Source: UBA9926 sp038131595
GTDB lineage: Bacteria; Pseudomonadota; Gammaproteobacteria; Pseudomonadales; Azotimanducaceae
Assembly (NCBI GenBank): GCA_038131595.1
Contig: JAYPPR010000008.1
Location: forward strand, 1,426,001 to 1,490,000
DNA: 64,000 nt
Reading direction: 5' to 3'
The notes beneath the pieces were generated by a model. The model was given only the letters and a program-made list of their open reading frames with translations, was not told the origin of the DNA and did not search any database. A program made the translations under genes and the position numbers. Shown one piece after another: positions 9,856 to 21,466 of this stretch (position 1 is the first letter of the stretch; each line of letters starts with the position of its first letter).

Positions 9856-10563
9856 ATGAATAAATTGCTTGATCTAGCGGCATTTGGAGCAAGGGAGACG
9901 TCATACGCGCAAGCCGTGAATTCCCACAATTTGGCCAATGCGAATACGCCTGGTTTTCGCAAAGATCTTGCTTTGTATTCAGGGCCGCGCATGACGTCCG
10001 GCCTCAAAACGAAGCAGATCTCAGCGTCGGGCAGGTTCAAACCACAGGTAATCCGCTGGATGTTGCGATCAACGGAGAGGGCTACTTCGTCATTCAAGAC
10101 GACGCAGGCGGCATCGCTTACTCGAGGCGAGGCGACTTTCGAGTTGATCAGGGCGGAACGCTGACCGATGGTGCAGGCAACCAGGTGCTTGGTCAAGGTG
10201 GTCCAATTAACATTCCGCCTTACTCAGAAATCATGATCGGCGGAGATGAGGTAATTTCTCTGCGACCGATTGGTGCCGAGGCGAATGCACTTGCTGAAGT
10301 GGGCGGCTGCAATTAGTGAAACCCAGAGCCTGGGCAAGAACTAAGAAAGACACCTGACGGCCTTGCTTCGCTCTGCAAATGTGTTGTTTGAAAGCCCTGA
10401 AGTGAAAGTGGTCTCAGGCGCACTGGAAGGCAGCAACGTCAACGTGATCGATTCGCTCGTGACCATGATTGATCTCGCCAGGCGGTTTGAAACGCAAGTG
10501 AAGCTGATGCAAAGCGCCGAAGAAAACCGGAACAGTCTGAACCAAATTATGAAATTGAATTAA
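9856..10563 (+). CDS. flgF: FlgF, proximal rod protein, about four frameshifts
   Basis: A rod subunit of about 236 residues. Start ATG at 9856. The rod motif reads NSHNLANANTPGFRKDLALY. The second frame has NPLDVAINGEGYFVI and YSRRGDFRVDQGGTL, typical of FlgF/FlgG. The C-terminal part has GALEGSNVNVIDSLVTMI. Breaks lie near 10005, 10310, 10323 and 10362. It follows flgE by 25 nt. Confidence 0.87.
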
Positions 10564-10664
10564 CTCCAGCGCTTTAAACCTGACGCTGAACGCTTAATCA
10601 GAACTAGCGAAAGTAAACGGAACCTCAGCGCCGAAGGCGAGGTCAACAAGAAGGGAACACAAGC

Positions 10665-11448
10665 ATGAATCAGTCACTTTGGATTTCCAAAACGGGTCTT
10701 GATGCACAGCAGACAAAGCTGTCGACCATCGCCAACAACTTGGCGAACGCCAGCACGGCTGGGTTTAAAAATCACGAGCGGTATTCGAAGATTTGCTTTA
10801 TCAAAATGTCCGTCAGGTGGGCGCGCAGTCTTCAGCAGACACGCAGCTTCCATCAGGCTTGATGCTGGGTCTTGGTGTGCGCACGGTGGCGACCGAAAAA
10901 CTCTTTAATCAAGGCAACTTGGTTGAGACCGGAAATGCGTTTGATATGGCGATCGAGGGGCGCGGGTTCTTTGAGGTGTTGATGCCAGATGGCAGTCAAG
11001 CCTTCACGCGGGATGGTTCGTTCCAGGTGGATGCGCAGGGTCAGTTGGTCACGAGTAGCGGTTTCGTTGTCAGCCTGCCATCACGATTCCAGAAGGTGCT
11101 CAGTCCATTTCGGTGGCTGGCGATGGCACGGTATCGGTGGTGATTCCAGGCTCATCGATTGCAACGCAGGTGGGTAATCTTCAGGTGACCGACTTCATCA
11201 ACCCGGCCGGACTTCAGCCGCTGGGTAAGAACCTCTTTGCCGAGACCGCATCAAGCGGCACACCCTCTGCGGGTAACCCTGGGCTGAATGGCCTTGGCAC
11301 GGTGATGCAAGGGTTTGTTGAGAGCTCGAACGTGAATGTGGTCGAGGAGCTAGTCAATATGATCGAAACGCAGCGGGCTTACGAGATTAACTCGCGGGCC
11401 ATCTCGACGAGCGATCAGATGCTCCAGTTCATGACGAACAATACCTAA
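10665..11448 (+). CDS. flgG: FlgG, distal rod protein, two or more frameshifts
   Basis: The distal rod subunit, about 261 residues. It begins MNQSLWISKTGLDAQQTKL with the rod motif NNLANASTAGFK. The following frames give DLLYQNVRQVG, NAFDMAIEGRGFFEVL and, after a second break near 11075, VGNLQVTDFINPAGLQPLG and the C-terminal helix VEELVNMIETQRAYEINSRA. The first break is near 10775. A 101-nt gap separates it from flgF. Confidence 0.9.
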
Positions 11449-11463
11449 GCGATGAGGTGACAG

Positions 11464-12165
11464 ATGACGCATCTTGAAAAACTAGTCGGTTATCGTTGCT
11501 GGCGATGGCCGCTGACGGCTTGCGTGAGCCACCCATCGCTCGAGCATCCTGATTACCTGGTTCCTGAATATGAGCCGGTGGCGGTGCCCGCCCAAGAGGA
11601 GCGAGGTAGCGCGCTGTACTCGCCCTACACCGAAGTGGCACTCTTTGAGGATCTAAAAGGGTATCGACGTGGCGACATCATTAACGTACTCCTTGCCGAG
11701 CGAACAGCAGCGCAAAAGAGCAGCGGCACTAACGTTTCAAAATCGAACGAGGCCACCATCGAGAACCCAACGCTTGGCGGTGAGCAGCGCGACAACCTGG
11801 GGTCATTCCGCGGCTATGACTGGAATTTCGGCTTTGGGCTCAGCAGTGAGCAAGCGTTCACTGGTGCAAGCGGCAGTAACCAGAGCAACACACTGAGCGG
11901 CAGTATTGCCGTGACAGTGGTCGAGGAGTTACCCCGAGGTAACTTACTCGTTCAAGGTGAAAAGTGGATCAGTTTGAACGAAGGTCACGAGTTTATTCGG
12001 GTGCGCGGCATTATTCGGCGCTCAGACATTTCTCAAAACAACACGGTGTTATCGACGCAGATTGCCGATGCGCGGATTGCTTACGGCGGTTCAGGCGCTA
12101 CCAAAGATGCCAATCGCATGGGCTGGTTGTCGCGCTTCTTCAACTCAGCGCTGCAGCCGTTCTGA
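11464..12165 (+). CDS. flgH: FlgH, L-ring lipoprotein, shifted signal peptide
   Basis: The outer-membrane L-ring protein, 233 codons. The mature part is continuous and typical: SPYTEVALFEDLKGYRRGDI, then VVEELPRGNLLVQGEKWISL and VRGIIRRSDISQNNTVLSTQ. The signal peptide is poor in the open frame (RCWRWPLTAC) but good if two indels are corrected, because RLSLLAMA lies in the neighbouring frame just before LTAC, the lipobox cysteine. So the gene probably carries two compensating errors near 11495 and 11512. Confidence 0.9.
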   Translation: MTHLEKLVGYRCWRWPLTACVSHPSLEHPDYLVPEYEPVAVPAQEERGSALYSPYTEVALFEDLKGYRRGDIINVLLAERTAAQKSSGTNVSKSNEATIENPTLGGEQRDNLGSFRGYDWNFGFGLSSEQAFTGASGSNQSNTLSGSIAVTVVEELPRGNLLVQGEKWISLNEGHEFIRVRGIIRRSDISQNNTVLSTQIADARIAYGGSGATKDANRMGWLSRFFNSALQPF

Positions 12166-12182
12166 TCAGGTAAGGATCAATC

Positions 12183-13296
12183 ATGGTTAAAGGTTTACTC
12201 AAATTTCTATTCCTCGCCGTCGTCGGCTGGTTCGCTGTGACTGATGCGATGGCGGCGCGAATCAAAGATGTTGCTGATATTGCGGGCGTTCGAAGTAACC
12301 ACTTAGTGGGCTATGGCTTGGTCGTTGGTTTGCCCGGCACTGGAGATCAAACCACCCAGACGCCGTTCACCGTTCAAAGTTTGAAAAACATGCTTCAGCA
12401 GCTGGGAGTTACAGTGCCTCCCAACGTGAATCCGCAGCTCAAGAATGTGGCAGCGGTGGCCGTCCACGCGGAATTGCCGCCCTTTGCAAAGCCAGGTCAA
12501 GTTGATTGATGTCACGGTCTCATCGCTCGGCAATGCGCAGAGCCTGAAAGGTGCGCGCGCTGCTTGTGACGCCGCTCAAGGGCGTTGATGGGCAAACCTA
12601 TGCGATCGCCCAAGGCAACCTGATGGTGAGCGGAATCACCGGCAGTGGCGCGGATGGCTCACAGGTCACGGTCAATACACCCAGCGCTGGAACGATTCCG
12701 AATGGTGCTCAGGTTGAGCGAGAAGTGGGCAGCGCGTTTTAGCCTCCGATACGCTGCAGTTTGATCTAAAAGAACCCGATTTCACAACGGCGCAGCGGCT
12801 GGCGGATCGGATCAACGAGGCGCTTGGGCCTGAGACGGCGGTTCCTGTCGATGGAGCTTCGGTTCGGGTCATGGCGTCCCTCGATGTGCGTTCGAAGGTC
12901 GCCTTGATGTCAACGCTCGAGAACCTCGAATTCACTCCAGCCAAGAAAGCAGCGCAGGTCATTATTAATGCGCGAACCGGCACGGTGGTGATTGGCGAAG
13001 AAATTCGGATTGCGCGAGCGGCGGTGGCCCATGGTTCGCTGACCGTATCGATTACGGAAGACTTTGATGTGAGTCAGCCCAATCCTTCGGTGAGGGCGAG
13101 ACGGTCGTCGGAAGACACAAGGGTTGGTATCGGAAGAGGCTTTTCATGCCGATGTTTGTGTTTGATGCAGGCGTGACGCTCGAAGCGCTTAGTCAAAGCC
13201 GTTAACGATGTGGGCGCATCACCAGGCGATCTGATTTCAATTCTAGAGGCGCTCAAAAATGCTGGCGCCATGCAAGCGGAGCTCGTGGTCATATGA
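12183..13296 (+). CDS. flgI: FlgI, P-ring protein, several frameshifts
   Basis: The periplasmic P-ring subunit, about 370 residues. The first frame has a signal peptide ending AMA and then ARIKDVADIAGVRSNHLVGY, GLVVGLPGTGDQTTQTPFT, which identify FlgI. The next frames give DVTVSSLGNAQSLKG, ALLVTPLKGVDGQTYAIAQG and INARTGTVVIGEEIRI. The end in yet another frame is ISILEALKNAGAMQAELVVI. Breaks lie near 12500, 12555, 12737 and several at 13085-13140. Its stop overlaps the flgJ start (ATGA). Confidence 0.9.
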
Positions 13297-13723
13297 TTGA
13301 GTCGGCCAACCAGGCTATGCAAGCGGCATCCGCATCGGCGAGTCATTATCACGATGCGTCGGCGCTCTCGCGCCCTGAAGCATGTGTCGCAAAGGACAAT
13401 CCCGATGAGGCCGCGAAAGAGGTCGCGACTCAATTTGAGGCGATGTTCATTCAAATGATGTTGAAGAGCATGCGGGATGCGGTACCAAAAGGTGGCCTTT
13501 TCAATAGTAATGACATGGAAACCTACACCGAAATGGCGGATCAGCAGATCGCCATCAATCTGGCCAAAAGCGGTGGGATTGGGCTGGCAGATGTGATCAC
13601 GCCAGCTAACCATTGGCGCGTAGCGCACAGGATGCGGATGCCGCGCTGAATGATGTTGATGGTTGGGAGCGAAGCACCGATGACGCGATTTATGCCGCAG
13701 GGCCGATTGAGGAGGGCAATTAG
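13293..13723 (+). CDS. flgJ: FlgJ, rod-binding domain only, one frameshift
   Basis: A short FlgJ of about 143 residues. It holds the rod-binding domain (VATQFEAMFIQMMLKSMRDA, NDMETYTEMADQQIAINLAK). The muramidase domain that many gammaproteobacterial FlgJ proteins carry is absent. After a break near 13613 the remaining frame holds only about 35 residues before the stop at 13723, and flgK begins 15 nt later. The peptidoglycan-cutting role must then be done by a separate enzyme not seen here. Confidence 0.85.
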
Positions 13724-13738
13724 CCCTGGGCGTGGCTG

Positions 13739-15666
13739 ATGTCTGGACTCTTAAATGTCGCGACCTCTGGTCTGCTGGCTTATCAGAAGGCGCTAGCAAC
13801 CACCGGCCATAATATTGCCAACGTCAATACGGAAGGCTACACCCGGCAGTCGGTATCGCTCGAATCCCGGATACCTAATTTGGTTGAGGGCGGCTTTATC
13901 GGCACCGGCGTTGAAGTAGGCCAGATCACGCGGGCCTACGACGATTTTTTGGGTGAGGAGTTGCGAGTCAATAACTCGGCATTTCATCACTTCAATACCT
14001 TCACGCAGATGACCAAACAGCTCGAGGATTTGATCGCGGACGCTGATCGCGGGATCTCTGCTCAGTTCGAGAATTTCTTCACCGCGCTGCAAGACGTTTC
14101 CAATAACCCGTCTTCTATTCCAGAGCGCCAGGTGTTTATCGGCGAAGCGAACGCCCTCGCACTGCAAATGCGGCAGGTTGATGATGCGCTGGCGACGCTA
14201 AATGAAAGAGTCAATGATCAGCTGCAAGGATTGCTTCTAGAAGTGAATGCGATCGCAGAGAGTTTAGCGACTATCAACGGCGACATTGATGCAGCGCGGG
14301 CTCAAGGCGGTGGTCAGCCGCCCAATGATTTGCTGGACACGCGAGATCGGTTGCTCGAGCAATTGTCGGAATACACTGGCGTTGTTTCCACGTTTCAAAA
14401 TGACGGCACAGTGAATGTCACCGTCGGCTCGGGCCAGATACTAGTCGTGGGATCGGTCTATCAGTCCCTTAACCTTTCTCCCGGCATTTACGATCCGCTG
14501 TCTCTTGATCTGAATGTTCAGTTAAGGGACGGAACAACCGTCCCCATCACGGATACCCTCACGGGCGGCAGGATGTACGGTTTGCTGCGATTCCGGGATG
14601 AGGTGCTTGAGCCCGCGACGCGCGTGAGCTTGGTCTATTGGCAGTAGGCATGACGGAGACGTTTAACGCGCAGCACCAGTTGGGGCTCGATCTCTCAGGT
14701 AACCCAGGAGCGGCCTTCTTCGCTGAGTTAGCCCCCACAGTTGCCGAGGCTTCAACCAACAGCGGCGGTGCGACCGCTACGGCGGTGATCACCGATGCCA
14801 GTGGCCTGCAGGCAGCCGATTACAAACTGCAGTGGACCGGCGCAACCTGGCAGCTGACGAATGAAACCGAAGTCAGCACCACGGCTGCTGATGGTTCGTT
14901 TCAAGTCGATGGCTTGATCCATATCGGTCGGCGGAACCGTTGCCGCGGAAACCGGTGATTCTTTCTGATTCGGCCTAACTTTAGGGCCGCGAGTGCGATG
15001 ACGGTGGCGATTAACCAGCCTGGTGATATCGCGGCTGCAGCGCCACTGTTGTTTCGGCGCCGGTCGATAACGCCGGGACCAGCGCTATCTGACTGGGTTT
15101 GAGAACGCGAGCATGACCAATATACCGCTCGCGACATCGATCACGTTGGTCTACCGCGATGACGTGGCAGGGCAAGGCCCTGGGTTTGAGGTGCTGGGCG
15201 GACCAGGCGGCGCGATTGCCTTCGACCCCAGCACCGAGAGCGCGGGTAAGACCATTACTTTGGAAGATTATGGGAATGCCAGCTTCACGTTCTCCGGTGT
15301 GCCTCAAGACGGCGATTCCTTCGTTATCGCCAACAATACCTCTGGCTCAGGGGATAACAGAAATGCGCTGCGCTTAGCCAGCGCTCCAGACGGATGGCAG
15401 CCTGCTGAATGGTACCGCGAACTATCAAGACGTCTTTACCGGAACGATTGGAGGCGTTGGTATTCAAGTGCGGCAAGCGGAAGGCTGCGTTATCCACCCA
15501 AACGGCACTGCGAGATCAAGCAGAGCAGTCCTTAAATGCCATTGCGGGGGTCAATCTGGACGAGAAGCGGCGAACTTGCTGCGTTTCAGCAGGCTTATCA
15601 GGCGTCCGCGCAGGTGATCTCAACAGCGAATGAGCTCTTTCAGAGTTTGATTGCGGCGTTTCGGTA
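13739..15666 (+). CDS. flgK: FlgK, first hook-filament junction protein, several frameshifts
   Basis: HAP1, about 640 residues. The first 303 codons from ATG at 13739 are continuous and typical (LLAYQKALATTGHNIANVN, TEGYTRQSVSLESR, DLLDTRDRLLEQLSEYTGVV). The rest is broken near 14632, several times between 14925 and 15110, and near 15410 and 15540. The conserved C-terminal helix is recoverable in the last frame (QQAYQASAQVISTANELFQS). Confidence 0.87.
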
Positions 15667-15687
15667 AGAGGCTTAGGAGATTAAATC

Positions 15688-16902
15688 GTGACTCGAATAT
15701 CCAGTGTCGAACAGTTTCAGGCAAGGCATCGATAACATCCTGAGCCAGCAGGCGCGCCTCAATGAGACGCAGCTGCAGCTATCGACGGGTAAGAAGATCA
15801 ATCGCCCTTCGGATGATCCATCTGCATCGACCCAATTGCTGAAGCTATCGACGCTCAAGTCAAAAACCGAGCAATACAACCGGAATATCGAGTCCGCGCG
15901 TAATCAGCTGCAGCTACAGGAGTCTGTGCTCTCCAGCGTTACGAACGTGCTGCAGCGCGTGCGTGAGCTCACTGATTCAGGCGAATAATGCAACGCAGAG
16001 TAATGAAAGCCGTGCAGCGATTGCGGATGAAATCTACAACCGAATCGATGAGCTGCTGCAGTACGCCAACACCAAGGATCCGGATGGTGAGTACATCTTT
16101 CTCGGGGTTCAATGCGCGCTCGCAAGCCTTTGTCGAAAGCGGCGGCAGCTACACCTATCAAGGCGATCAAGGTGAGCGCATGCTGCAGATCTCCGAAGAC
16201 TTGCAGGTTGCGGTGAGATCGAGTGGCGTTGATGTTTTTGCGAGTGCCAAGACGGGTGATGGCCGTTTCACGCTAGTGACCGATGCAGCCAATCAAGGCA
16301 ACGCGCTCGTTAGCATGACGTCGGTTACTGATGCGACGTTAGACGATTACACGCTAACCTTCGCAGCTGGTGCCAATCCTGGTGACCCGCTGACTTTCCA
16401 GGTAGTTGATTCCGGTGCCACAGTGGTCGCCTCAGGGAATTATGTAACCGAAGCAGTCATCAGTTTTGGGGCGTCACCCTGGAAATTGAAGGTGACCCAG
16501 AGGCTGGCGATGCTTATCAGGTGAATGAGTCTGCCAAGCAAGATATTTTCACGACGCTTAAGAGTCTGGCTGACGAACTAAATGCGCCTAATAGCTCCAG
16601 TGCTGATTACGCCAGCGAGGTGAATAACCTAGGTATAGCGCTCGCCTCTATCGATCAAGCGTTATCCACCAATCAAACCCTCAGAACAAAAGCAGGCAAC
16701 AACCTGCAGGTAATCGATCAGCGCCAGGATTCAAACCTGGACAATCTCATTCGAATAGAAACGCAAATCTCAGAAATCGAAGATTTGGATTTTTGCTACA
16801 GCCGTGAGTGAGCTCAATCTTCAAACGGTAGCCCTAGAAGGCCGCACAGCAGTCTTATATCAAGATTCAGGGGCTATCTCTCTTCAACTTTTTCTTCGCT
16901 AA
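15688..16902 (+). CDS. flgL: FlgL, second hook-filament junction protein, several frameshifts
   Basis: HAP3, about 400 residues, flagellin-like at both ends. The start is GTG at 15688 (MTRIS), with a shift into SFRQGIDNILSQQARLNETQ and LQLSTGKKINRPSDDP. The middle gives LIQANNATQSNESRAAIADE and DELLQYANTKDPDGEYIFLG. The C-terminal pattern SELNLQTVALE and SYIKIQGLSLFN appears in two frames. Breaks lie near 15703, 15985, 16105, 16470, 16795 and 16840. The exact stop is unsure; 16902 fits an ending ...FLR. Confidence 0.85.
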
Positions 16903-17054
16903 CTCCCCTAGTTCCTCAATCAGATGACATCTCTACGAGACAAGTGATCTCGCCAAAAAGCAATTCAATCTTAATCATTTTGTTTTGAGTTGATTATTTT
17001 TAATTCTCGCTGGCTAATCCATTTTTTGCGAAATCTCGAAAGACTCAAAAAAGC

Positions 17055-17079
17055 TAAAGCTTTCCTGAGCAGCCGTTAA
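17055..17079 (+). promoter_or_regulatory. Sigma-28-like promoter of fliC
   Basis: CTAAAG (TAAA at 17055-17058) and GCCGTTAA (17072-17079), separated by 13 nt where 15 is expected. The short spacing may be real or may reflect lost bases in this error-prone stretch. It lies about 85 nt before the fliC start. Confidence 0.5.
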
Positions 17080-17164
17080 CAAAGGTATCCAGGGGCAAAT
17101 GCCCAACCCGGAACGGCAAATGCCCCGGCTGGTGCCAAAACAGACACTAAAAGGGTGAAAGACT

Positions 17165-18736
17165 ATGGCTTTAACAGTAAACACAAACATTGCGTCGTTA
17201 ACGGCGCAGCGAAACCTAACCGGATCTCAGGCTGAACTCGCTCAGCACCTCGCTACAGCGACTGTCTTCTGGTCTTCGAATCAACAGCGCGCGAAAGATG
17301 ATGCTGCTGGCCTGGCGATTTCTGAGCGATTTACTGCTCAAATCCGAGGTCTTAAATCAAGGCGTTCGAAATGCTAATGATGGTATTTCACTGGCTCAAA
17401 CTGCAGAAGGCGCGCTCAAAGAAGTAACATCAAACCTGCAGCGGATTCGTGACTGGCAGTTCAGTCAGCCAACGCGACGAACAGCGCGTCGGACCGAACC
17501 GCACTCCAAGCAGAAGTTGCTCAGCTCGTTGCTGAAATTGAGCGAGTTGCTTGACAACACAAAGTTCAATGGCATTGCCTTATTTGATGGCAACTTTTTT
17601 ACAAAGGCTTTTCAAGTGGGTGCTGACGCGGCTGAAACGGTTTCATCACGAGCGTCGATTAACAAGTGCGAAGAGCGACTTCTGGCAATAGGGTGGTTCA
17701 TTCAGCTACTTAATGGCCAGCGACAGGGAGTTGGCCGCTGCGTTTGCTGGCATCCACGGTTTACCTTAATGGGGTGAACGATAACTTAATCAGTAGCTGA
17801 TGGGGTATCGACTGCTTCTGCCGGATGCATCAGCAAAGGCGAAGGCTTCAGCAATTAACGCGACTGGTCAGGAACTGGCGTTACGGGTATTCGTCTGCGA
17901 AACAAAAATGCGGTTCGGCTGGAACGGCAACCGAACAGGCCTACGACAACGGAAATTGCTCGTTAACGCTCAATACTGGTGATCAGCCTCCATCATTCGC
18001 AAAATGGAACTCTTTCGGATGATATTGCCGCCTTGTGGCCACCACGGATCAACAGATCAAGGTGCCACTGGTGTTATGGCGTTAAGGAAGATTAACGCCC
18101 TGAATGTCTGACGGTGTGATCTGACGGCACGCGACTGACTGGCGATGAAATTGACGTTGTCGCAACAGACGGGCGGAAACGACGCTGATCGGCGAGGCGA
18201 ACTGGAGCTGGCGCGCCACTTTAACTGACCACTGGCTGCAGGTTTCGTGCATGGCAGTTGCTGCCACTTCTGGACAACGGCTTATCAACTAACACTCAGC
18301 GTCGACCAGTTTACGGGCATTGTGATCGCCGCATGCTTCGCTTCGGTTGACGCTGAGCGTGGTAATAGGTTTGGCGGCTTCACTATAACTGCCAGTACGG
18401 GTCAGGTTCTGGCAACGCTATATTCAGTGCCATCGATATTTCCACGGTGACTGGTGCGCAAACGAGACGATCACTGCAGTGGATGGGCGCTTGAGCACGA
18501 TCAGCAGTATTCGCTCAGACTTGGGTTCATACCAGTCTCGGTTTCGAGTCGGTGGTAGCCAACCTGCAGACGACAGCTGAAAACCTTTCTGCTTCTCGGT
18601 CACGAATTGTCGATGCTGATTTTGCAGTCTGAGACGGCGAACCTGACCAAAGGCACAGATTCTGCAGCAGTCAGGCATCGCGATGTTGGCTCAGGCCAAT
18701 GCCATTCCTCAGAATGTACTGGCCCTGCTCCAGTAA
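17165..18736 (+). CDS. fliC: Flagellin, many frameshifts
   Basis: The filament subunit; the span suggests about 520 residues. Both ends are unmistakable: MALTVNTNIASLTAQRNL at the start and GIAMLAQANAIPQNVLALLQ at the stop. The D0/D1 pieces LSSGLRINSA, KDDAAGLAISERFTAQIRGL, NANDGISLAQTAEGALKEV and NTKFNGIALFDGNFF lie in different frames. From 17650 on the frame changes every 50-100 bp, which is denser than anywhere else in the window. A hairpin terminator follows. One flagellin gene is seen. Confidence 0.88.
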
Positions 18737-18760
18737 ACATTGGTTTGAGTAAACTTGTGA

Positions 18761-18782
18761 GAACCGGGGCTTGCCCCGGTTC
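18761..18782 (+). terminator. Hairpin after fliC
   Basis: GAACCGGGGC (18761-18770) pairs perfectly with GCCCCGGTTC (18773-18782). The T-run is weak, but the position 25 nt after the flagellin stop and the strong stem fit a terminator or a 3'-stabilising hairpin. Confidence 0.65.
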
Positions 18783-18805
18783 ACTCGCCTGTTAAAAGGA
18801 GTAAT

Positions 18806-19187
18806 ATGGAAATATCGAACAACAGACAGAATGTGCAGCAGCAATCGCAGTCCAGCCGGCAACTCCTGCCGGCAAGCTTTGCCTCAGTGAAGGTAAGGAG
18901 ATGCCGTCTGTTGCCAGTGAAAGCGCCGCCCCGGTGCCCGAGTTTGAAAGTTAGACGTCGAGACAAAGCCATTGAAGAACTTCAGGCGTTTGTTGATGGG
19001 CTTGGAAGGAAGCTTGAGTTTCGCGGGATGAATCGATTGATCGCTCAGTGTGATTACGGTTAGAGATACCACAACGAATCAAGTAGTTAGGCAGATCCCC
19101 TCAGAGGAAGTTATCGCGATTTCTCGTCAGATCAGAGATGAAATGATGGAGATGAGAGCGGGTCTCCTGATGGATAAAATCGTCTAG
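18806..19187 (+). CDS. flaG: FlaG family protein, frameshifted
   Basis: A FlaG-like protein of about 126 residues, linked in other species to filament length. The start is ATG at 18806. After a Gln-rich N-terminus the family core appears as KAIEELQAFVDGLGRKLEFR in one frame and SVITVRDTTTNQVVRQIPSE with VIAISRQIRDEMMEM in another. Breaks lie near 18880-18950 and 19030. It sits between fliC and fliD as in Pseudomonas and Vibrio. Confidence 0.8.
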
Positions 19188-19204
19188 TACTTTATTCGAA
19201 GAAC

Positions 19205-19219
19205 TGGCATTGAGATTGC
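19205..19219 (+). promoter_or_regulatory. Sigma-54 promoter of fliD
   Basis: TGGCAT-N5-TTGC with GG (19206-19207) and GC (19218-19219) 12 bp apart, 59 nt before the fliD start. It fits sigma-54 control of fliDST. Confidence 0.8.
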
Positions 19220-19277
19220 TACCTGTTCATCGTGAGATAAACGGGTAGCTTTTCTCGTTAATGCGTAGGGTAGTCGT

Positions 19278-21372
19278 ATGCCGCTGACCGCGACAGGAAT
19301 TGGTTCAGGTTTAGACGTTGAATCGTTGGTCAGCCAGCTGGTGCTGGCTGACGTTCAGCCGGCTGAGCAACGAATCAATCGTGTAATGAAGCCAAATATC
19401 AGGCCGAAATATCAGCTTATGGGTGCGGTGAAGAGCGCACTGGCATCTTTTCAAACAGCGGCATCCAGTGCAGCAACGGCAAGCCAATACGATCCAATTC
19501 GCGACGACCTCTTCTTCTTCAGCAATCACTGCGACGGCGACCAGTTCGGCGGTTGAGGCACCTATGAGCTTGAAGTGGCTTCGCTTGCGCAGCAGCCAAT
19601 CGCTATCTTCAACGGCCTTTACCGCGACATCAGATGTTGTGGGAACAGGCACGCTAACGCTGTCACTTGGGACCTCAACCTACAATTCAGGTACCGACAC
19701 AGTTGATCCTACCTCATTCGTTGCCAAGAGTGGTGTTTCGAGTGTTGACATCACCATTGACGGTACCAATAACACCTTGGCCGGTGTGCGTGATGCGATT
19801 AATGCGGCCGATGCGGGCGTCAACGCATCCATTATCAATGATGGGTCGGGTTATCGACTGGTTTTTGAAGTCAAAACGACTGGGGCCGAAAACGCGTTCA
19901 ATATTTCGGTGGCGGATAGACGGCGATTCAAACAATACGGATGCGAATGGGTTTCCCGGTTAGCGTTTAACACGTCGGTGACCAATCTTGATCAAACCAA
20001 GGCTGCCTCAAACGCGAGTTTGACGATTAACGGGCTTGCAGTCTCAAGCGCGAGCAATTCGGTTGCGGATGCCGTAGAGGGGGTCACCTTCTCACTGAAA
20101 GAAACAACCGAGAGCCCGGTGACGATCACGGTTGCTAGAGATACGGCCAAAGCCGAAAGCCGCTTTAGAAGGTTTCGTGAATCAGTTCAACGAGCTCACG
20201 AAAACACTGAATTCCTTGACTGATTACAACGCTGACACTGAGCAAAGGTAGTCTTGCTGACGGGGGACGCAACGCTAAGAACGCTGGCAGAACCATTCGA
20301 AATTATCTGAACACCTCTGTCTCCAACGGCGGAGCTTATTCAACGCTTGCTGAGTTGGGCGTTACGACAAAAGTGGTCGATGGTACACTTGAGATCGACA
20401 GCGCAAATTGCAGAAGGTGCTTGATGAAGACCCCACGGATATTGCGCGAGTGCTCGCTGGTTTTGGCACCAACGAACTCGAACGTTCGATTTTTAGCGGG
20501 CACTTCGGCCACGCAAGAAGGGACATATTCGGTCAGCCTCGACCGAAACGCCAGTGAGCGCAGGTTCTTGGTCGCAGGTGCAAGTGCGGCGTAGCAGGCT
20601 GACCCTCATTCAACGGTAATGACGGCAACAATGCGCAGTTCACGATATGATTGATGCGCTAGGACTCAAACCATCAACGATTAATGGAAAACTATCAGAT
20701 CACCAATGCCAACGGGATGACGTGCTGGATGAGACTGACGCGCTTGCAACTAATTCAACAAAAGATTCAATCTGCAGATCACCACGGCTTTGGTGACTCT
20801 CGATCGCGACGGTGTCCTTTGAGTCCGGGTTATTGAAGATTACCTCAGCAACCTTCTGGTTCCTCTTCGAGTGTTTCGGTAACAGCCCGGCAGGGTTTGA
20901 CGCTGGGAAACACGGTTTGGGTATTCGATGGTGGGACATCGACTGCAGGGGACAAGCACTTGGGTTACATTTCATCAATGGTGAAGGCTGCCGTCGGAGA
21001 GTGATGGCGTGATCACAGGCGCCGTTGGCACTGATGTTGAAGGCTTGCAGCTCGAGATCTTGGGCAACGCGACTGGCGACCTCGGGACCATCAGCTTTAG
21101 CCGCGGGATTGCCGTGCAGTTAACTCATTGATCACTGATTTGCTGGCAAGCGATGGGTTAATCGAGGCGCGGCTTGATGGTTTGAACAGCAGTGTCACGG
21201 ACTTGAGCTCGTCAGCGTGATGCGCTAGAGCTTAGAGCCAACGCTGGAAAAACGGTATCGAAACCAATTCAACGGGCTGGAAACGTTGATCGCTCAGCTC
21301 AACACCACTCAAACCTATTTGAGTCAAGCCTTAAGCGGGTTTGTTGAACCCAATACAACCCTAAGGAAATAG
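19278..21372 (+). CDS. fliD: FliD, filament cap, many frameshifts
   Basis: HAP2, the filament cap; the span suggests nearly 700 residues. The start is ATG at 19278 (MPLTATGIGSGLDVESLVSQ), the family signature. The middle includes SVDITIDGTNNTLAGVRDAI and ASLTINGLAVSSASNSVADA. The C-terminal part is scattered over frames and ends NTTQTYLSQAL and FVEPNTTLRK. Breaks are frequent, particularly after 19550 and 20160. Confidence 0.85.
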
Positions 21373-21466
21373 AAAAATCTGCCGATAACCAGGTGAGCCC
21401 GCCAGATGTGCTTGACAAAAGCTGGTTGATGTTGAGACAAAAGAATCGGTATGGAAGGACGATAAG

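Noticed and set aside
13074..13799. 241-codon open frame on the minus strand across flgI, flgJ and flgK
   Set aside because: The plus strand carries conserved flagellar protein sequence throughout; the minus frame has no family resemblance.
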